Assembly (NCBI GenBank): GCA_031272245.1
Contig: JAISUE010000020.1
Location: 1 to 47,416, forward strand
Length of the DNA stretch: 47,416 bases
Reading direction: 5' to 3'
Source of the DNA: Bacteroidales bacterium
GTDB lineage: Bacteria; Bacteroidota; Bacteroidia; Bacteroidales; P3
Positions within the stretch are counted from its first letter, which is position 1; each line of letters starts with the position of its first letter. Below are positions 1 to 10,153 of this stretch, piece after piece. Made by a program: the position numbers and the translations under genes. The notes below the pieces were generated by a model. The model searched no databases and was not told the DNA's origin. It worked only from the letters and a program-made list of their open reading frames with translations.

Positions 1-277
1 AAATGAATTGGTAGTTGTTATTTTATTACATATAATAAAAAAGACGAATTACTTAATGTATTATATTTAGAAGAATATAATCTTAAATTTACGTTATATG
101 TTGAATATGATATTTAATCAAAAACCAATTAAAATGAGAAAAATAACATTATTATTGAAATGAGGTTATTATTTTTTTAACAAATAACTTTGAAAACAAA
201 AAAATATATGAATTTATCTATTACATAACAATCTGTTGTTTAGTGGATAAAAGAAGTAAAACAAAGAAAGGAGAAAT

Positions 278-328
278 AAAAAAAGAGAAAAATTTTGTCA
301 GTTAAAAAAAAAGTTGTACTTTTGCAAC
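278..328 (+). promoter_or_regulatory. Promoter of tRNA-Asp (-33 TTTG at 294-297, 19-nt spacer, -7 TACTTTTG at 317-324)
   Basis: Matches the Bacteroidota sigma-A consensus TTTG-N19..21-TAnnTTTG; tRNA begins 27 nt after the -7 box; 51 bp identical to the minus-strand copy at 1834-1884. Confidence 0.8.
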
Positions 329-351
329 TTCAAAACAAGTGAATATAATAC

Positions 352-426
352 GGTCTGGTAGTTCAGCTTGGTTAGAATACATGCCTGTCACGCATGGGGT
401 CGCGAGTTCGAGTCTCGTCCAGACCG
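352..426 (+). tRNA. tRNA-Asp (GTC)
   Basis: Acceptor ggtctgg/ccagacc, anticodon loop ctGTCac, T-loop gttcgagtc; CCA not encoded. Confidence 0.93.
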
Positions 427-460
427 CAACGATTTTATAGATTAATACTTTATTTACATT

Positions 461-486
461 GGCTATCATTTTGATAGCCTTTTTTA
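461..486 (+). terminator. Rho-independent terminator after tRNA-Asp
   Basis: Hairpin ggctatca-ttt-tgatagcc followed by a T tract. Confidence 0.75.
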
Positions 487-612
487 TTGTTAATAATTGA
501 TGGAAATAAAAGATTGTTAAACAAATGTATTTTTTTAATTGGTTATTATTGTTTGCACGCAATAATTATCATTTTTAAATTTAGCAGGAAAGGTTATTCT
601 AAATTTTGAGTA

Positions 613-1389
613 TTATGCCAAATTTAACAATTCTAATGCTGTATTAGTAGTTATTTCAGCCACTTCTTCAATGGAAATACTTTTTATTTCGGCTATTTTT
701 TGTGCAATTAATGGAATATAGCTGCTTTCATTTCTTTTTCCTCTAAAAGGAACAGGGGCAAGATAAGGGCAATCGGTTTCTAAAACAAGCTTATTTAGAG
801 GTATTTTTGCTATAATATTCTGTAAATTACTATTATTCTTAAACGTTATAATTCCACCTATTCCAAGAACAAAACCCATTTCAATGACTTTTTCAGCAAT
901 ATCAATATCACCGGAAAAACAATGAAAAATGCCATGATATGTTTGTTTATTCAATTTTTTCAAACTTAATAAAATTTCATCACAAGCATTACGATTATGA
1001 ATAACAACAGGAAGATTATATTCAAAACTCCAAAGCATTTGTTGTTCAAAAGCAAAAATTTGTTGTTCTATTAGTTTTTTACTCCAATATAAGTCAATAC
1101 CTATTTCTCCAATAGCAATGAAACTATTAGATTTTGTAATATGAGATTTTAAAAAGTTTAGTTGTTTTTCAATGTTTAATGTTACACTTGTAGGATGCAA
1201 ACCAAGCATTGGGTAAAAATAATTTGTATCTGTTGCTGCCAAATTTAGCATTGCAGCAAGACTTTTCTCATCTATATTTGGGAGAAATATTTTATAAATA
1301 CCATTATCTTTTGATCTTTTGACTATTTCGTCTAAATCATTCTCAAAAATTTCATCGTAAAGATGTGCGTGAGTATCTATAAAATTCAT
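613..1389 (-). CDS. tatD: TatD family hydrolase
   Basis: N-term FIDTHAHLYDE, IGEIGIDLYW, HNRNACDE, FHCFSGD, LETDCPYLAP motifs. Confidence 0.93.
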   Translation of the reverse strand: MNFIDTHAHLYDEIFENDLDEIVKRSKDNGIYKIFLPNIDEKSLAAMLNLAATDTNYFYPMLGLHPTSVTLNIEKQLNFLKSHITKSNSFIAIGEIGIDLYWSKKLIEQQIFAFEQQMLWSFEYNLPVVIHNRNACDEILLSLKKLNKQTYHGIFHCFSGDIDIAEKVIEMGFVLGIGGIITFKNNSNLQNIIAKIPLNKLVLETDCPYLAPVPFRGKRNESSYIPLIAQKIAEIKSISIEEVAEITTNTALELLNLA

Positions 1390-1404
1390 AATTAGTGTTA
1401 TAAT

Positions 1405-1437
1405 AAAAAAGCCTCTCCATGTGTTTTATGGAGAAGC
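1405..1437 (-). terminator. Terminator-like hairpin downstream of rpsT
   Basis: gcctctccat...atggagaagct stem followed, on the minus strand, by a T tract (aaaaaa at 1405-1410). Confidence 0.6.
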
Positions 1438-1460
1438 TAATGTAACTAAACTATCTTGTT

Positions 1461-1712
1461 TTATAATGTAGCAACTTTGTGCATACATTTTGATTTAAGA
1501 TTAGCTGCTTTATTTTTATGAATAACTGTCCTTTTTGCTAATCTGTCAATATTAGATACAAGCTTAGGTAAAAGTTTTTCAGCTTCACTTTTATCAGTTA
1601 ATGCTCTAAAATCCCTGAGCATGTGTCTCATTGTCTTTGCATAATAGCGATTAGCTATTCTCTTTTTTTCGTTTGCACGAATTCTTTTGATTGCACTTTT
1701 ATGGTTTGCCAT
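1461..1712 (-). CDS. rpsT: 30S ribosomal protein S20
   Basis: [24 protein letters not shown]..., 83 aa, typical S20 sequence. Confidence 0.95.
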   Translation of the reverse strand: MANHKSAIKRIRANEKKRIANRYYAKTMRHMLRDFRALTDKSEAEKLLPKLVSNIDRLAKRTVIHKNKAANLKSKCMHKVATL

Positions 1713-1734
1713 TTTTCAAATTTTTTTAAATCAG

Positions 1735-1810
1735 TACCCCGTAGGGGATTTGAACCCCTGATTTCAAGAATGAAAATCTTGCGTCCTAGGCCAGACTAGA
1801 CGAACGGGGC
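1735..1810 (-). tRNA. tRNA-Glu (TTC)
   Basis: Reverse complement gccccgttcgtctag...caaga-ttTTCat-tcttg...ggttcaaatcccctacggggta; CCA not encoded. Confidence 0.92.
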
Positions 1811-1833
1811 AAACTATTTTTCCGTTTTTTGAG

Positions 1834-1884
1834 GTTGCAAAAGTACAACTTTTTTTTTAACTGACAAAATTTTTCTCTTTTTTT
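1834..1884 (-). promoter_or_regulatory. Promoter of tRNA-Glu (same 51-bp module as tRNA-Asp)
   Basis: Reverse complement is identical over 51 bp to 278-328; -7 box TACTTTTG lies 28 nt upstream of the tRNA 5' end. Confidence 0.8.
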
Positions 1885-1906
1885 TTGATTTTTTATTGTA
1901 AAATTA

Positions 1907-1936
1907 TTGTTTTCTTGGCTTTTTATTGTACTTTTG
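1907..1936 (+). promoter_or_regulatory. Promoter of tmRNA gene (TTG ... TACTTTTG)
   Basis: TACTTTTG at 1929-1936 with TTG at 1907-1909; tmRNA 5' end at 1961. Confidence 0.65.
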
Positions 1937-1960
1937 CAAAATAAAACACTACAAAAACAT

Positions 1961-2350
1961 GGGGGTGGGTTGGTTTTGACAGCAAGGTAAATGATTTTGT
2001 AAGCACGCAGGCACAGGTAACAAATGCCTTAAATAAGGTTGCAAACAATTAATTGGCGAAAATAATTACGCTTTTGCAGCTTAACCGAAATAGAGTAGGT
2101 TAGCGTATGGACACAAAGTTGTCCAGCAAGACATCTCTCCAAAGCCTTCGCTCTGCGGCTAAGGATTAAGAGGTGCTCGGATAGCAGAGATAGTTATTTA
2201 AGAGTTTCGATTGAATAACAAAATTTTAGAAACTAAGCTTTGAATAGGGTGTTTGTCCTCAGTTCATTGACGAAAACTAATGACAAAATAAGCGTGTAGA
2301 AAGCAAAGTTGTTTCTTGTTTGGACCAGGGTTCGAATCCCTGCACCTCCA
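1961..2350 (+). ncRNA. ssrA: tmRNA (transfer-messenger RNA), tag GENNYAFAA
   Basis: 5' gggggtg pairs with 3' cacctcc; T-arm ggttcgaatccc; tag ORF ggc gaa aat aat tac gct ttt gca gct taa at 2055-2084. Confidence 0.95.
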
Positions 2351-2408
2351 CATCAACATAACATAGATAATGTACAAAAGCTATTCCATCTAAAAGAGTA
2401 AGAGAAGA

Positions 2409-3854
2409 TTAAAGCAAATATTTTTTATTTACGTTATAAATAAAGAACAATACAGCAAAAACAATACTTACTCCTATTCCGCAAAACACAGAAAGTAAAT
2501 ATGGCAAACTAAAACCTTCAGGGGCAAATAATATATATGTTATGCAAACAGCTGTCATAAACATTGCAGGAATTAGAGTTATAATATAAGCATAATGCAT
2601 AGCTTTTGTTTTGACTTTTCTACGTGCGAACCATAATGTTAATGCCCAAAGTGTGAATACTGATAGAGTTTGATTAGACCATGCAAAATAACGCCAAAGT
2701 ATATCAAAATTTATTTGCAACAAAATAAAACAGGCTATAAATAATGGTAAAGCTATTGCTATTCGTTTCCATAAAGATTTTTGTTCTATATGAAGAAAAT
2801 CGGCTATTATCAGACGTGCAGAACGCAAAGCCGTATCACCGGAAGTGATAGGTGCAGCAACAACTCCAAGCATTGCTAATGCTCCTCCAATAATTCCGAG
2901 CCATGAATGAGAAATAAGATTTACAACTTCTGCAGCTGCATTAGTATTCTTTGGTAATGAAGCAACATATTCCTGCAATCCGCCAATAGAACCAAAAAAA
3001 GAACTTGCTGCCGCAGCCCAAATCAATGCAACAATGCCTTCTGCAACCATTGCTCCATAGAAAACCCTTTTGCCAAGTCTTTCATTTGTAAGACAGCGTG
3101 CCATTAAAGGAGATTGCGTTGCATGAAAACCGGATATTGCTCCACACGCAATAGATACAAACATCATTGGAAATATGGGTAAATGTTGGGGATGTATTGA
3201 TAAACCATCGGAAATTTCAGGTATTGGTGCATTATTCCGGAATAATGCTATTAAAATACCCAATGCCATAAAAAGTAATGCAAACCCAAATACAGGATAA
3301 AGTCGTCCGATAAGTTTATCTATAGGCAACAATGTAGCCATAACATAATACATAAAGACTATTACAACCCACCATACAATAGAAATTTTAGGAACTAATC
3401 CATTTAAAAGTCCGGCAGGTCCGGATATAAATACCGCTCCAACAAGTATTAATAAAACAATAGTAAAAATTCTCATAACCTGCTTAACTCCTATTCCAAG
3501 TTGTTGTCCTACAATTTCAGGTAAAGATTCACCGCCATTGCGGACAGAAAGCATACCACTCACGTAATCGTGAGTTGCACCGGCAAAAATTGTCCCTAAA
3601 ACTATCCAAATAAAAGAGGCTGTCCCATACATTGCTCCCATAATTGCACCAAAAATAGGTCCAAGACCTGCAATATTAAGAAATTGAATGAGAAAAGCCC
3701 GCCACCATTTCATAGGAACATAATCTACTCCATCTGAATGAGTAAATGCAGGAGTTTTTCTTTCTTTGTCTGCTCCAAAAACTTTTTGGACAAAGCTACC
3801 ATAAAATACATAGCCCAAAATAAGGACGAGCAGTGAAATGATAAAACTTAACAT
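2409..3854 (-). CDS. cstA: Carbon starvation protein A family (CstA-like peptide/pyruvate transporter)
   Basis: YVPMKWWRAFLIQFLNIAGLGPIFGAIMGAMYG, GATHDYVSGMLSVRNGG, SGFHATQSPLMARCL motifs. Confidence 0.9.
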   Translation of the reverse strand: MLSFIISLLVLILGYVFYGSFVQKVFGADKERKTPAFTHSDGVDYVPMKWWRAFLIQFLNIAGLGPIFGAIMGAMYGTASFIWIVLGTIFAGATHDYVSGMLSVRNGGESLPEIVGQQLGIGVKQVMRIFTIVLLILVGAVFISGPAGLLNGLVPKISIVWWVVIVFMYYVMATLLPIDKLIGRLYPVFGFALLFMALGILIALFRNNAPIPEISDGLSIHPQHLPIFPMMFVSIACGAISGFHATQSPLMARCLTNERLGKRVFYGAMVAEGIVALIWAAAASSFFGSIGGLQEYVASLPKNTNAAAEVVNLISHSWLGIIGGALAMLGVVAAPITSGDTALRSARLIIADFLHIEQKSLWKRIAIALPLFIACFILLQINFDILWRYFAWSNQTLSVFTLWALTLWFARRKVKTKAMHYAYIITLIPAMFMTAVCITYILFAPEGFSLPYLLSVFCGIGVSIVFAVLFFIYNVNKKYLL

Positions 3855-3869
3855 GTAATATAAGAAATT

Positions 3870-4268
3870 TTATTTATTTTTATCTTTTAATAAATCTCTT
3901 ATCTCCGTGAGCAGTTGTTCTTGTGCAGAAGGGGTTGCAGGTTTGGCATCCTCTTTCTTTTTTAGCTTGCTTATACCTTTAACAAAAAGGAATATAGCAA
4001 ATGCTATAATCAAAAAGTCAACCGCAGCTTGAATAAAATTACCATAATTAAGTGTTACTGCTGCATGTGTAGCTGTTTCGTGTTGAATAGTAATACTTAA
4101 TTGTGTAAAATCCATGCCTCCAAGTAATACGCCAATAGGAGGCATTATTATATCAGCAACTAATGATGAAACAATTTTTCCAAAAGCAGCACCTATAATT
4201 ACTCCGACTGCCATATCAATTACATTGCCTTTAACAGCAAATTCTTTAAATTCTTTAATGAAACTCAT
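3870..4268 (-). CDS. mscL: Large-conductance mechanosensitive channel MscL
   Basis: [49 protein letters not shown] is the MscL signature. Confidence 0.96.
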   Translation of the reverse strand: MSFIKEFKEFAVKGNVIDMAVGVIIGAAFGKIVSSLVADIIMPPIGVLLGGMDFTQLSITIQHETATHAAVTLNYGNFIQAAVDFLIIAFAIFLFVKGISKLKKKEDAKPATPSAQEQLLTEIRDLLKDKNK

Positions 4269-4290
4269 ATTATAAATATTTTTTTAAGAG

Positions 4291-4298
4291 CAAAAGTA
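4291..4298 (-). promoter_or_regulatory. -7 box (TACTTTTG) upstream of mscL-cstA
   Basis: caaaagta on + strand, 23 bp upstream of the mscL start. Confidence 0.5.
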
Positions 4299-4645
4299 TA
4301 AAAAAAAGATTTTTATATATGTAAAATATATTGATATGCAAAAAACTAATCAATTACTGTTAAGGGGAATAAAAATTAGATTTTAATTTATTTTTTCTTT
4401 ATTTTAATTATCAATTTTTCAAGTTTTATAATAGTGAAAACAAGGATATTTTCTAATTAAAAAGTTAATATGATTAATGACGTTATGTCTAAATCTAATT
4501 GAAAAATAAAGTAAATAATTAAAAATAAATAAAGTATTTTTTAATAAAATATGGTTATAAATATGAGAAATAAATATGTCTAATCCTCATATACTTACGT
4601 TTAACAACTATTTAATTATAAAAAATCATATCGCTTTTTATCTTT

Positions 4646-4679
4646 TTTGATTTTAATTTCATTTTTTTTTGTAACTTTG
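4646..4679 (+). promoter_or_regulatory. Promoter of aspS (TTTG at 4646-4649, TAACTTTG at 4672-4679)
   Basis: Bacteroidota-type promoter immediately 5' of the ATG at 4701; it falls inside the upstream-extended ORF, supporting 4701 as the start. Confidence 0.65.
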
Positions 4680-4700
4680 CAGTTTAAAATTTGTAACTAT

Positions 4701-6440
4701 ATGTTAAGAACGCACAACTGCGGTGAATTAAAAATAAAGGATGTAGGATTAAACGTTACACTTTGTGGTTGGCTACACAGATTGCGTAATTTGGGTGGCA
4801 TGACATTTATTGATATTCGTGATAGATATGGAATAACACAGCTTGCATTTGATGAAAAAACTAATAAAACGCTGTGTGATTTTGCACAAACACTCGGACG
4901 GGAATATGTTTTACAAGTGAAAGGAGTTGTAAAAGAACGGAGCAGTAAAAATCCTAAAATGCCTACAGGGGACATAGAGATAGAAGTTAATGAAATAAAA
5001 ATATTAAATAAATCAAAAATTCCTCCTTTTACTATTGAAGACAATACTGATGGTGGTGATGAATTAAGAATGCACTATCGCTATTTGGATTTACGAAGAA
5101 ACATCATAAAATTAAATCTTTCTCTTCGTCATCGTTTATCAATTCTTATAAGGAACTATATGAATGATAATGGGTTTATGGAGATAGAAACACCGTTTTT
5201 AGTTAAATCTACTCCTGAAGGAGCGAGAGATTTTGTTGTCCCTTCAAGGATGAATGTTGGGCAATTTTATGCTTTACCTCAATCTCCACAAACATTCAAA
5301 CAACTTCTTATGGTTGCAGGTTTTGATAAGTATTTTCAGCTTGTAAGATGTTTTCGGGACGAAGATTTACGAGCAGACCGTCAACCGGAATTTACGCAAT
5401 TGGATTGCGAAATGTCGTTTGTTGAACAGGAAGACGTGTTACAGATGTTTGAAGGTTTAATAAAATATCTGTTTGACAAAGAAAAAGGATTACAATTTAA
5501 CAAATTTCCCCGTTTAACGTGGGAAGAGGCAATGCGTTTATATGGTTCCGACAAGCCTGATATTCGTTTTGGAATGAAGTTTGTTGAAATCAATGACGAA
5601 GTTAAAGGTAATGGATTTAGTATTTTTGATAATGCAGAATTAGTTGTTGGTATTTGTGCAAAAGGGTGTGCGAATTATACCCGCAAACAATTAGACGAAT
5701 TAACCGATTTTGTAAAACGTCCGCAAGTAGGAGCAACAGGATTGGTATATATAAAATGTGGTGAAGATGGAATAAAGTCTTCTATTGATAAGTTTTATTC
5801 TGTGGAGAAATTAGAACAAATAGCTCATAAATTTAATGCTGAAAAAGGTGATTTGATTTTAATTCTCGCAGGAGAAAAAGGAAAAACGCGTGCGTCATTA
5901 AGTTGTTTGCGCTTAGAACTTGGAACAAGATTAGGTTTAAGAAATCCTAATACTTTTGCTCCTTTATGGGTTATAGATTTTCCATTATTAGAATGGGATG
6001 AGGAAACACACCGTTTTTATGCTATGCATCATCCGTTTACTGCTCCAAAACCTGAAGATTATGAAAAATTATTTACTCATCCGGCAGAAGTTCGTGCTAA
6101 TGCTTATGACCTTGTAGTTAATGGTGTTGAACTTGGCGGCGGATCTATTCGTATTCACGACAGAAAAATGCAAAATGATATGTTTAAAGCGTTGGGTTTT
6201 TCGGAAGAGGAAGCACAAAATCAATTTGGTTTTCTGTTAGATGCTTTTGAATATGGGGCGCCACCTCATGGAGGAATAGCTTTTGGCTTTGATAGAATTT
6301 GTTCAGTGTTTTCAGGTGTGGAATCTATTAGAGATTTCATTGCTTTTCCCAAAAATAATAATGGAAGAGATGTTATGCTTGATGCTCCTTCTAATATATC
6401 ATTACAACAATTAGATGAATTAAATATAAAATTAAAATAA
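4701..6440 (+). CDS. aspS: Aspartyl-tRNA synthetase
   Basis: [10 protein letters not shown]..., class II aaRS motifs ([44 protein letters not shown]). Confidence 0.96.
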   Translation: MLRTHNCGELKIKDVGLNVTLCGWLHRLRNLGGMTFIDIRDRYGITQLAFDEKTNKTLCDFAQTLGREYVLQVKGVVKERSSKNPKMPTGDIEIEVNEIKILNKSKIPPFTIEDNTDGGDELRMHYRYLDLRRNIIKLNLSLRHRLSILIRNYMNDNGFMEIETPFLVKSTPEGARDFVVPSRMNVGQFYALPQSPQTFKQLLMVAGFDKYFQLVRCFRDEDLRADRQPEFTQLDCEMSFVEQEDVLQMFEGLIKYLFDKEKGLQFNKFPRLTWEEAMRLYGSDKPDIRFGMKFVEINDEVKGNGFSIFDNAELVVGICAKGCANYTRKQLDELTDFVKRPQVGATGLVYIKCGEDGIKSSIDKFYSVEKLEQIAHKFNAEKGDLILILAGEKGKTRASLSCLRLELGTRLGLRNPNTFAPLWVIDFPLLEWDEETHRFYAMHHPFTAPKPEDYEKLFTHPAEVRANAYDLVVNGVELGGGSIRIHDRKMQNDMFKALGFSEEEAQNQFGFLLDAFEYGAPPHGGIAFGFDRICSVFSGVESIRDFIAFPKNNNGRDVMLDAPSNISLQQLDELNIKLK

Positions 6441-6476
6441 ATAATAAAGTAATAAATTAAAAAAACAATTAAGCGT

Positions 6477-7376
6477 ATGACGAAAAGTAGAAATTTATTG
6501 ATGTCTTATGAGGAGCATGCAGTATGTAGTAGCTGGATGTCTGATTACAATGTAGGATTTAAAAAATATATCTTACAACAGGGAGATACATTAAGTACAG
6601 ATTTTGGTAAAGGATATAACAGTATTTGTTTTCTTTTAAAAGGAGATGCAACACTTATGTACAATGAAAGGGAATTTACATTGGAAACAGATACTATGTT
6701 TTTCATTCCTTCTTCCATTCCATGTGATATTATTGCAAATTCCAAAATATTTCTTCTTGTAAACAGTTTCAACAAGCCTGTAAATAATATTGTTGATACT
6801 TGCGAAAGGATGAGTTTGGAAAGTATTGAACCTCCTTTTAATAAAGATACAGATCTGTACAATCCGTTATTACCTATCAGAACAACACTTAAGACTTTCC
6901 TTTTATTGTTAATTCAGATGATAGATGATGGTGTTTATTGTAAACATTTTCATAATGAAGAATTTAATAAATTTTTCTTCATTTTGAGATTTTATTACAC
7001 TAAAGAAGAAATAGGTAATCTATTTGCTCCAATACTTGGACAAAATATGGACTTTAAACATTTGGTTTTGAAATCTTATACTCGTGCAGGAAGTGTTAAA
7101 GAATTGGCAGAAGAATGTGGTTATTCTTTGGCAACATTTAATCGTTTATTTGCTGAAAATTTCCATGATACACCTTATAAATGGATACAAAAAAAGAGAT
7201 TACAACAAGTGATTGCACGTCTTTCAGATAAAGATATTAATATTGCGCAGATTGCAGAGGAATTAGGTTTTTCTTCTCCCGGACATTTAACAGTATTTTG
7301 CAAAGAGTTCCTTCATGTTACACCTTCTCAATTCCGAAAACAGACTGTTAAAGAAAAGTATCACGAACAAGAATAA
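6477..7376 (+). CDS. AraC family transcriptional regulator
   Basis: C-terminal double HTH: VKELAEECGYSLATFNRLFAENFHDTPYKWIQKKRLQQ ... NIAQIAEELGFSSPGHLTVFCKEFLHVTPSQFRK. Confidence 0.92.
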   Translation: MTKSRNLLMSYEEHAVCSSWMSDYNVGFKKYILQQGDTLSTDFGKGYNSICFLLKGDATLMYNEREFTLETDTMFFIPSSIPCDIIANSKIFLLVNSFNKPVNNIVDTCERMSLESIEPPFNKDTDLYNPLLPIRTTLKTFLLLLIQMIDDGVYCKHFHNEEFNKFFFILRFYYTKEEIGNLFAPILGQNMDFKHLVLKSYTRAGSVKELAEECGYSLATFNRLFAENFHDTPYKWIQKKRLQQVIARLSDKDINIAQIAEELGFSSPGHLTVFCKEFLHVTPSQFRKQTVKEKYHEQE

Positions 7377-7395
7377 ATAGAACTTTAAATACGGT

Positions 7396-7430
7396 AAAAG
7401 AGGTTGCCAAAATGGTAGCCTCTTTTTTTT
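7396..7430 (+). terminator. Terminator downstream of the AraC-type gene
   Basis: gaggttgcca/tggtagcctc stem (with G-U pairs) followed by T8. Confidence 0.7.
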
Positions 7431-7599
7431 AATACTTAAAACGGAAAGTGCATTTCTAATTTTATTTTACTTGTTTTTAACGACTTACAAATAGAGTTTC
7501 AAAACGATTTTTGTACATTTTGGCTTAATAGACAAAAGTGAGACTGAAAAATTTTAATAGATATTTAAATTAGGTGCAAAACAATTTAATAGAAAATGC

Positions 7600-7607
7600 T
7601 ACCTTTG
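7600..7607 (+). promoter_or_regulatory. -7 box TACCTTTG upstream of the GLUG/T9SS protein
   Basis: TAnnTTTG match 83 bp upstream of the ATG at 7690. Confidence 0.45.
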
Positions 7608-7689
7608 CATCAATTTAATTATAATAAAGATTATTTTATGTGTATCTGAAAACTTAAAATTTAGAAAATCAAAACATAAAAACTAAAAA

Positions 7690-10146
7690 ATGAATTTTAG
7701 ACATTTACTCTTTTCTCAAAAACGCTTTATATTAGCAGGCATTATGTTTGCCTGTTCTTTTTCCTGTTATGCACAATGGGAGAAAATAGACAGTTGTTAT
7801 ATGATTACTAATGAAAAAGACCTCATTACTTTGACTACAAATGTAGAAAATGGAAATAGTTATCAGGGAAAATGTTTTAAAATACATGATACTGTTACAG
7901 CCATTGTTCTGCATAACTTTACTCCGATAGGATCTTTTAACAAACCTTTTAATGGTTCATTTGACGGTAACAATAAAATAATCAATGGAACAATTAAAAC
8001 AAATAGGGATTGTGCAGGTTTATTTGGTTGTACTGCTCCGGATATTAAAGGAATGGAAATAAAAAATATTATCCTCTCTGATTGTAATATATCGGGGAAT
8101 GATTATGTTGGAGGCATTCTTGGATACCAACAGACAAAAGTTAATAAAAAGACTAAAGATACAAGTTCAACCAAAGTAATAAATTGTATTGTAACAGATT
8201 GTATTATATCAGGCAACAACTATGTTGGAGGTTTGATAGGCAATGCTCTTGGTTTAATAGAAAATTGCGGTAGCAGATATTGTCAGATAACAGCTAAATT
8301 TTATGTTGGCGGTTTATTTGGTAATCTGTCTTCAACAGTTTCTAATAGTTATTCGTCAAAATGTAACATCATTGCAAACAATGCAGCGGGAGGCTTAATA
8401 GGACAGAAAAACAGCAATGCCATTTTTAATTGTTATGCTGCAAATAAAATTGATAGATGTGATACTTCAGATAAAACTAATTTTGGAAGTTTTGTTGGGA
8501 AACGAAATAAAGAGGGTTCAAATAACTGTTTTACTCTTGCAGAAAATGACTGGAGAGGAAATAATTTACCTAATAACATACATATTGATGATACAAGTGT
8601 TGTCGTAAAAACGTTTGAAGAAATGAAATCTGAAATTTTTGTTAATAATCTTAACAACTATACCACAAATTTTTTTGTACATGAAGCATTATGGTTGCAT
8701 AATGACGGCTTACCTGTTCTTTTTTATGAGTTAGTAATGCCTCGTATTATAAGAAATGGAGAAATAATGAATGTCCCTAATGATTATTCTCTATCTGATA
8801 CTTCTGTTTTAACTATAAGAGATGGGGGACAATTTATAAACAAAAGCAAATATAACTTCAATATAATTTTTGAAAGAATTATTGATTATAATAAATGGGA
8901 ATTTTTTGGTTCTCCAACAGGAAATACAACCTTTGGATTCTTTTCAAATGATACATCTTTTCTTAACTCACAAGGTTTATCTGCTTTTCGTAACTCATCA
9001 CATAATTTTATAGTAGCCTATCCTTATAATTATAATGATAATAACTGGTATTCCGAATACGCATATAGAACAGATTCATTAAAAGCAGGTGAAGGTATTT
9101 TTGTTTGGAATGGAGGCATTGACATATCTGAAAATAATGAAGGTAATAATACGGCAACAACCATTTATTTTAACGGAGAAACAATAAATACAAGTCCTTT
9201 TTATTTCTCTGTTCAAAATTATAATGAACCTGAATGGATAGCACTCTCTAATCCATATCCTGCTGCTATTCATTCTTCATCTTTTATTAAAGAAAATGAA
9301 AAAGAATCATTGTTTATTCAAGGGAAAGCTGTTTATATTTGGGATAAAAATCTTAATAATACAGGTGATTGGATTATAAAAGATATGTATGATGATACTT
9401 TAATTTATCCTTCTTATGGTTTTATGATAGCATTCCCTGACAGCATAATGCAACAACAAGTAATGTTCTCAAAAGAAATGTATAACGAACCTAATAAAAC
9501 TTATTCTCTTGAACAAATAACTATTAATGCAACGACAAATAATTTTTCTCAAAAAGCAAACATAGCATTTTTGGAAACGGCTTCAAATGATTTTGATATT
9601 TATGATGCTTATGCTCTCTTTTCGGATAACCATCTTATTGTTTCTCCATATTTTAATATAAAGGGACACTCTATTGTAAAAAATACAATAAAAGAACTTC
9701 CTTATGAAACAGCCATAAATTTTCATTCTTATATTGAGAAAGAAATTTCGTTAAGTTTTTTAGGAATCAGAGAAAATGTACAAATTAATCTTATTGATTT
9801 GAAAAATGGAACAAATACTCAAATATATGAAAATGAAATTTATCCTGTTTATATTTATGAAGGTGAAAATGCTAATAGATTTATACTTAAACTTTCACAC
9901 AATTCAACCATTGACAAATTAACTGATGATAAAACTATAAACATTTGGGTAAATGAGAACAGAATAACCATTGATGGTGATGCTCTTGAAAGCATTGAAA
10001 TATATAATTTAATAGGAAAACGTGTTTTCTTTTCAAAATTATCATGCAATTATTATACAGATATTCTTCCTTTTTTACATGGATATTACATAGCAAAAGT
10101 TCATTCAAAATATGGTTCAAAAACGATTAAATTTGTTTTAGAATAA
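7690..10146 (+). CDS. Secreted GLUG-repeat protein with T9SS type A-like C-terminal sorting domain
   Basis: Signal peptide; repeats ISGNDYVGGILG / ISGNNYVGGLIGN / ITAKFYVGGLFGN / IIANNAAGGLIGQ; C-term IEIYNLIGKRVFFSKL...GYYIAKVHSKYGSKTIKFVLE. Confidence 0.8.
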   Translation: MNFRHLLFSQKRFILAGIMFACSFSCYAQWEKIDSCYMITNEKDLITLTTNVENGNSYQGKCFKIHDTVTAIVLHNFTPIGSFNKPFNGSFDGNNKIINGTIKTNRDCAGLFGCTAPDIKGMEIKNIILSDCNISGNDYVGGILGYQQTKVNKKTKDTSSTKVINCIVTDCIISGNNYVGGLIGNALGLIENCGSRYCQITAKFYVGGLFGNLSSTVSNSYSSKCNIIANNAAGGLIGQKNSNAIFNCYAANKIDRCDTSDKTNFGSFVGKRNKEGSNNCFTLAENDWRGNNLPNNIHIDDTSVVVKTFEEMKSEIFVNNLNNYTTNFFVHEALWLHNDGLPVLFYELVMPRIIRNGEIMNVPNDYSLSDTSVLTIRDGGQFINKSKYNFNIIFERIIDYNKWEFFGSPTGNTTFGFFSNDTSFLNSQGLSAFRNSSHNFIVAYPYNYNDNNWYSEYAYRTDSLKAGEGIFVWNGGIDISENNEGNNTATTIYFNGETINTSPFYFSVQNYNEPEWIALSNPYPAAIHSSSFIKENEKESLFIQGKAVYIWDKNLNNTGDWIIKDMYDDTLIYPSYGFMIAFPDSIMQQQVMFSKEMYNEPNKTYSLEQITINATTNNFSQKANIAFLETASNDFDIYDAYALFSDNHLIVSPYFNIKGHSIVKNTIKELPYETAINFHSYIEKEISLSFLGIRENVQINLIDLKNGTNTQIYENEIYPVYIYEGENANRFILKLSHNSTIDKLTDDKTINIWVNENRITIDGDALESIEIYNLIGKRVFFSKLSCNYYTDILPFLHGYYIAKVHSKYGSKTIKFVLE

Positions 10147-10153
10147 ATGATGG

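Noticed and set aside
302-562. 86-aa minus-strand ORF
   Set aside because: Runs antisense through tRNA-Asp and its terminator; not a gene.
4299-4645. AT-rich intergenic region between mscL and aspS as a possible ncRNA
   Set aside because: No convincing stems or compositional change beyond general AT richness.
4647-4700. N-terminal extension of the aspS ORF ([18 protein letters not shown])
   Set aside because: Contains the promoter (TAACTTTG at 4672-4679); conserved AspRS start [10 protein letters not shown] is at 4701.
4697-5044. Minus-strand ORFs inside aspS and other core genes (e.g. 5381-5593, 6545-6862, 8433-8657, 11068-11358, 20235-20576, 38339-38596)
   Set aside because: Antisense shadows of well-supported genes with no domain signal.
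8417-8608. Short + strand ORFs within larger genes (8417-8608, 13504-13695, 23847-24071, 32499-32756, 45438-45623)
   Set aside because: Out-of-frame overlaps with confident CDSs; no independent support.
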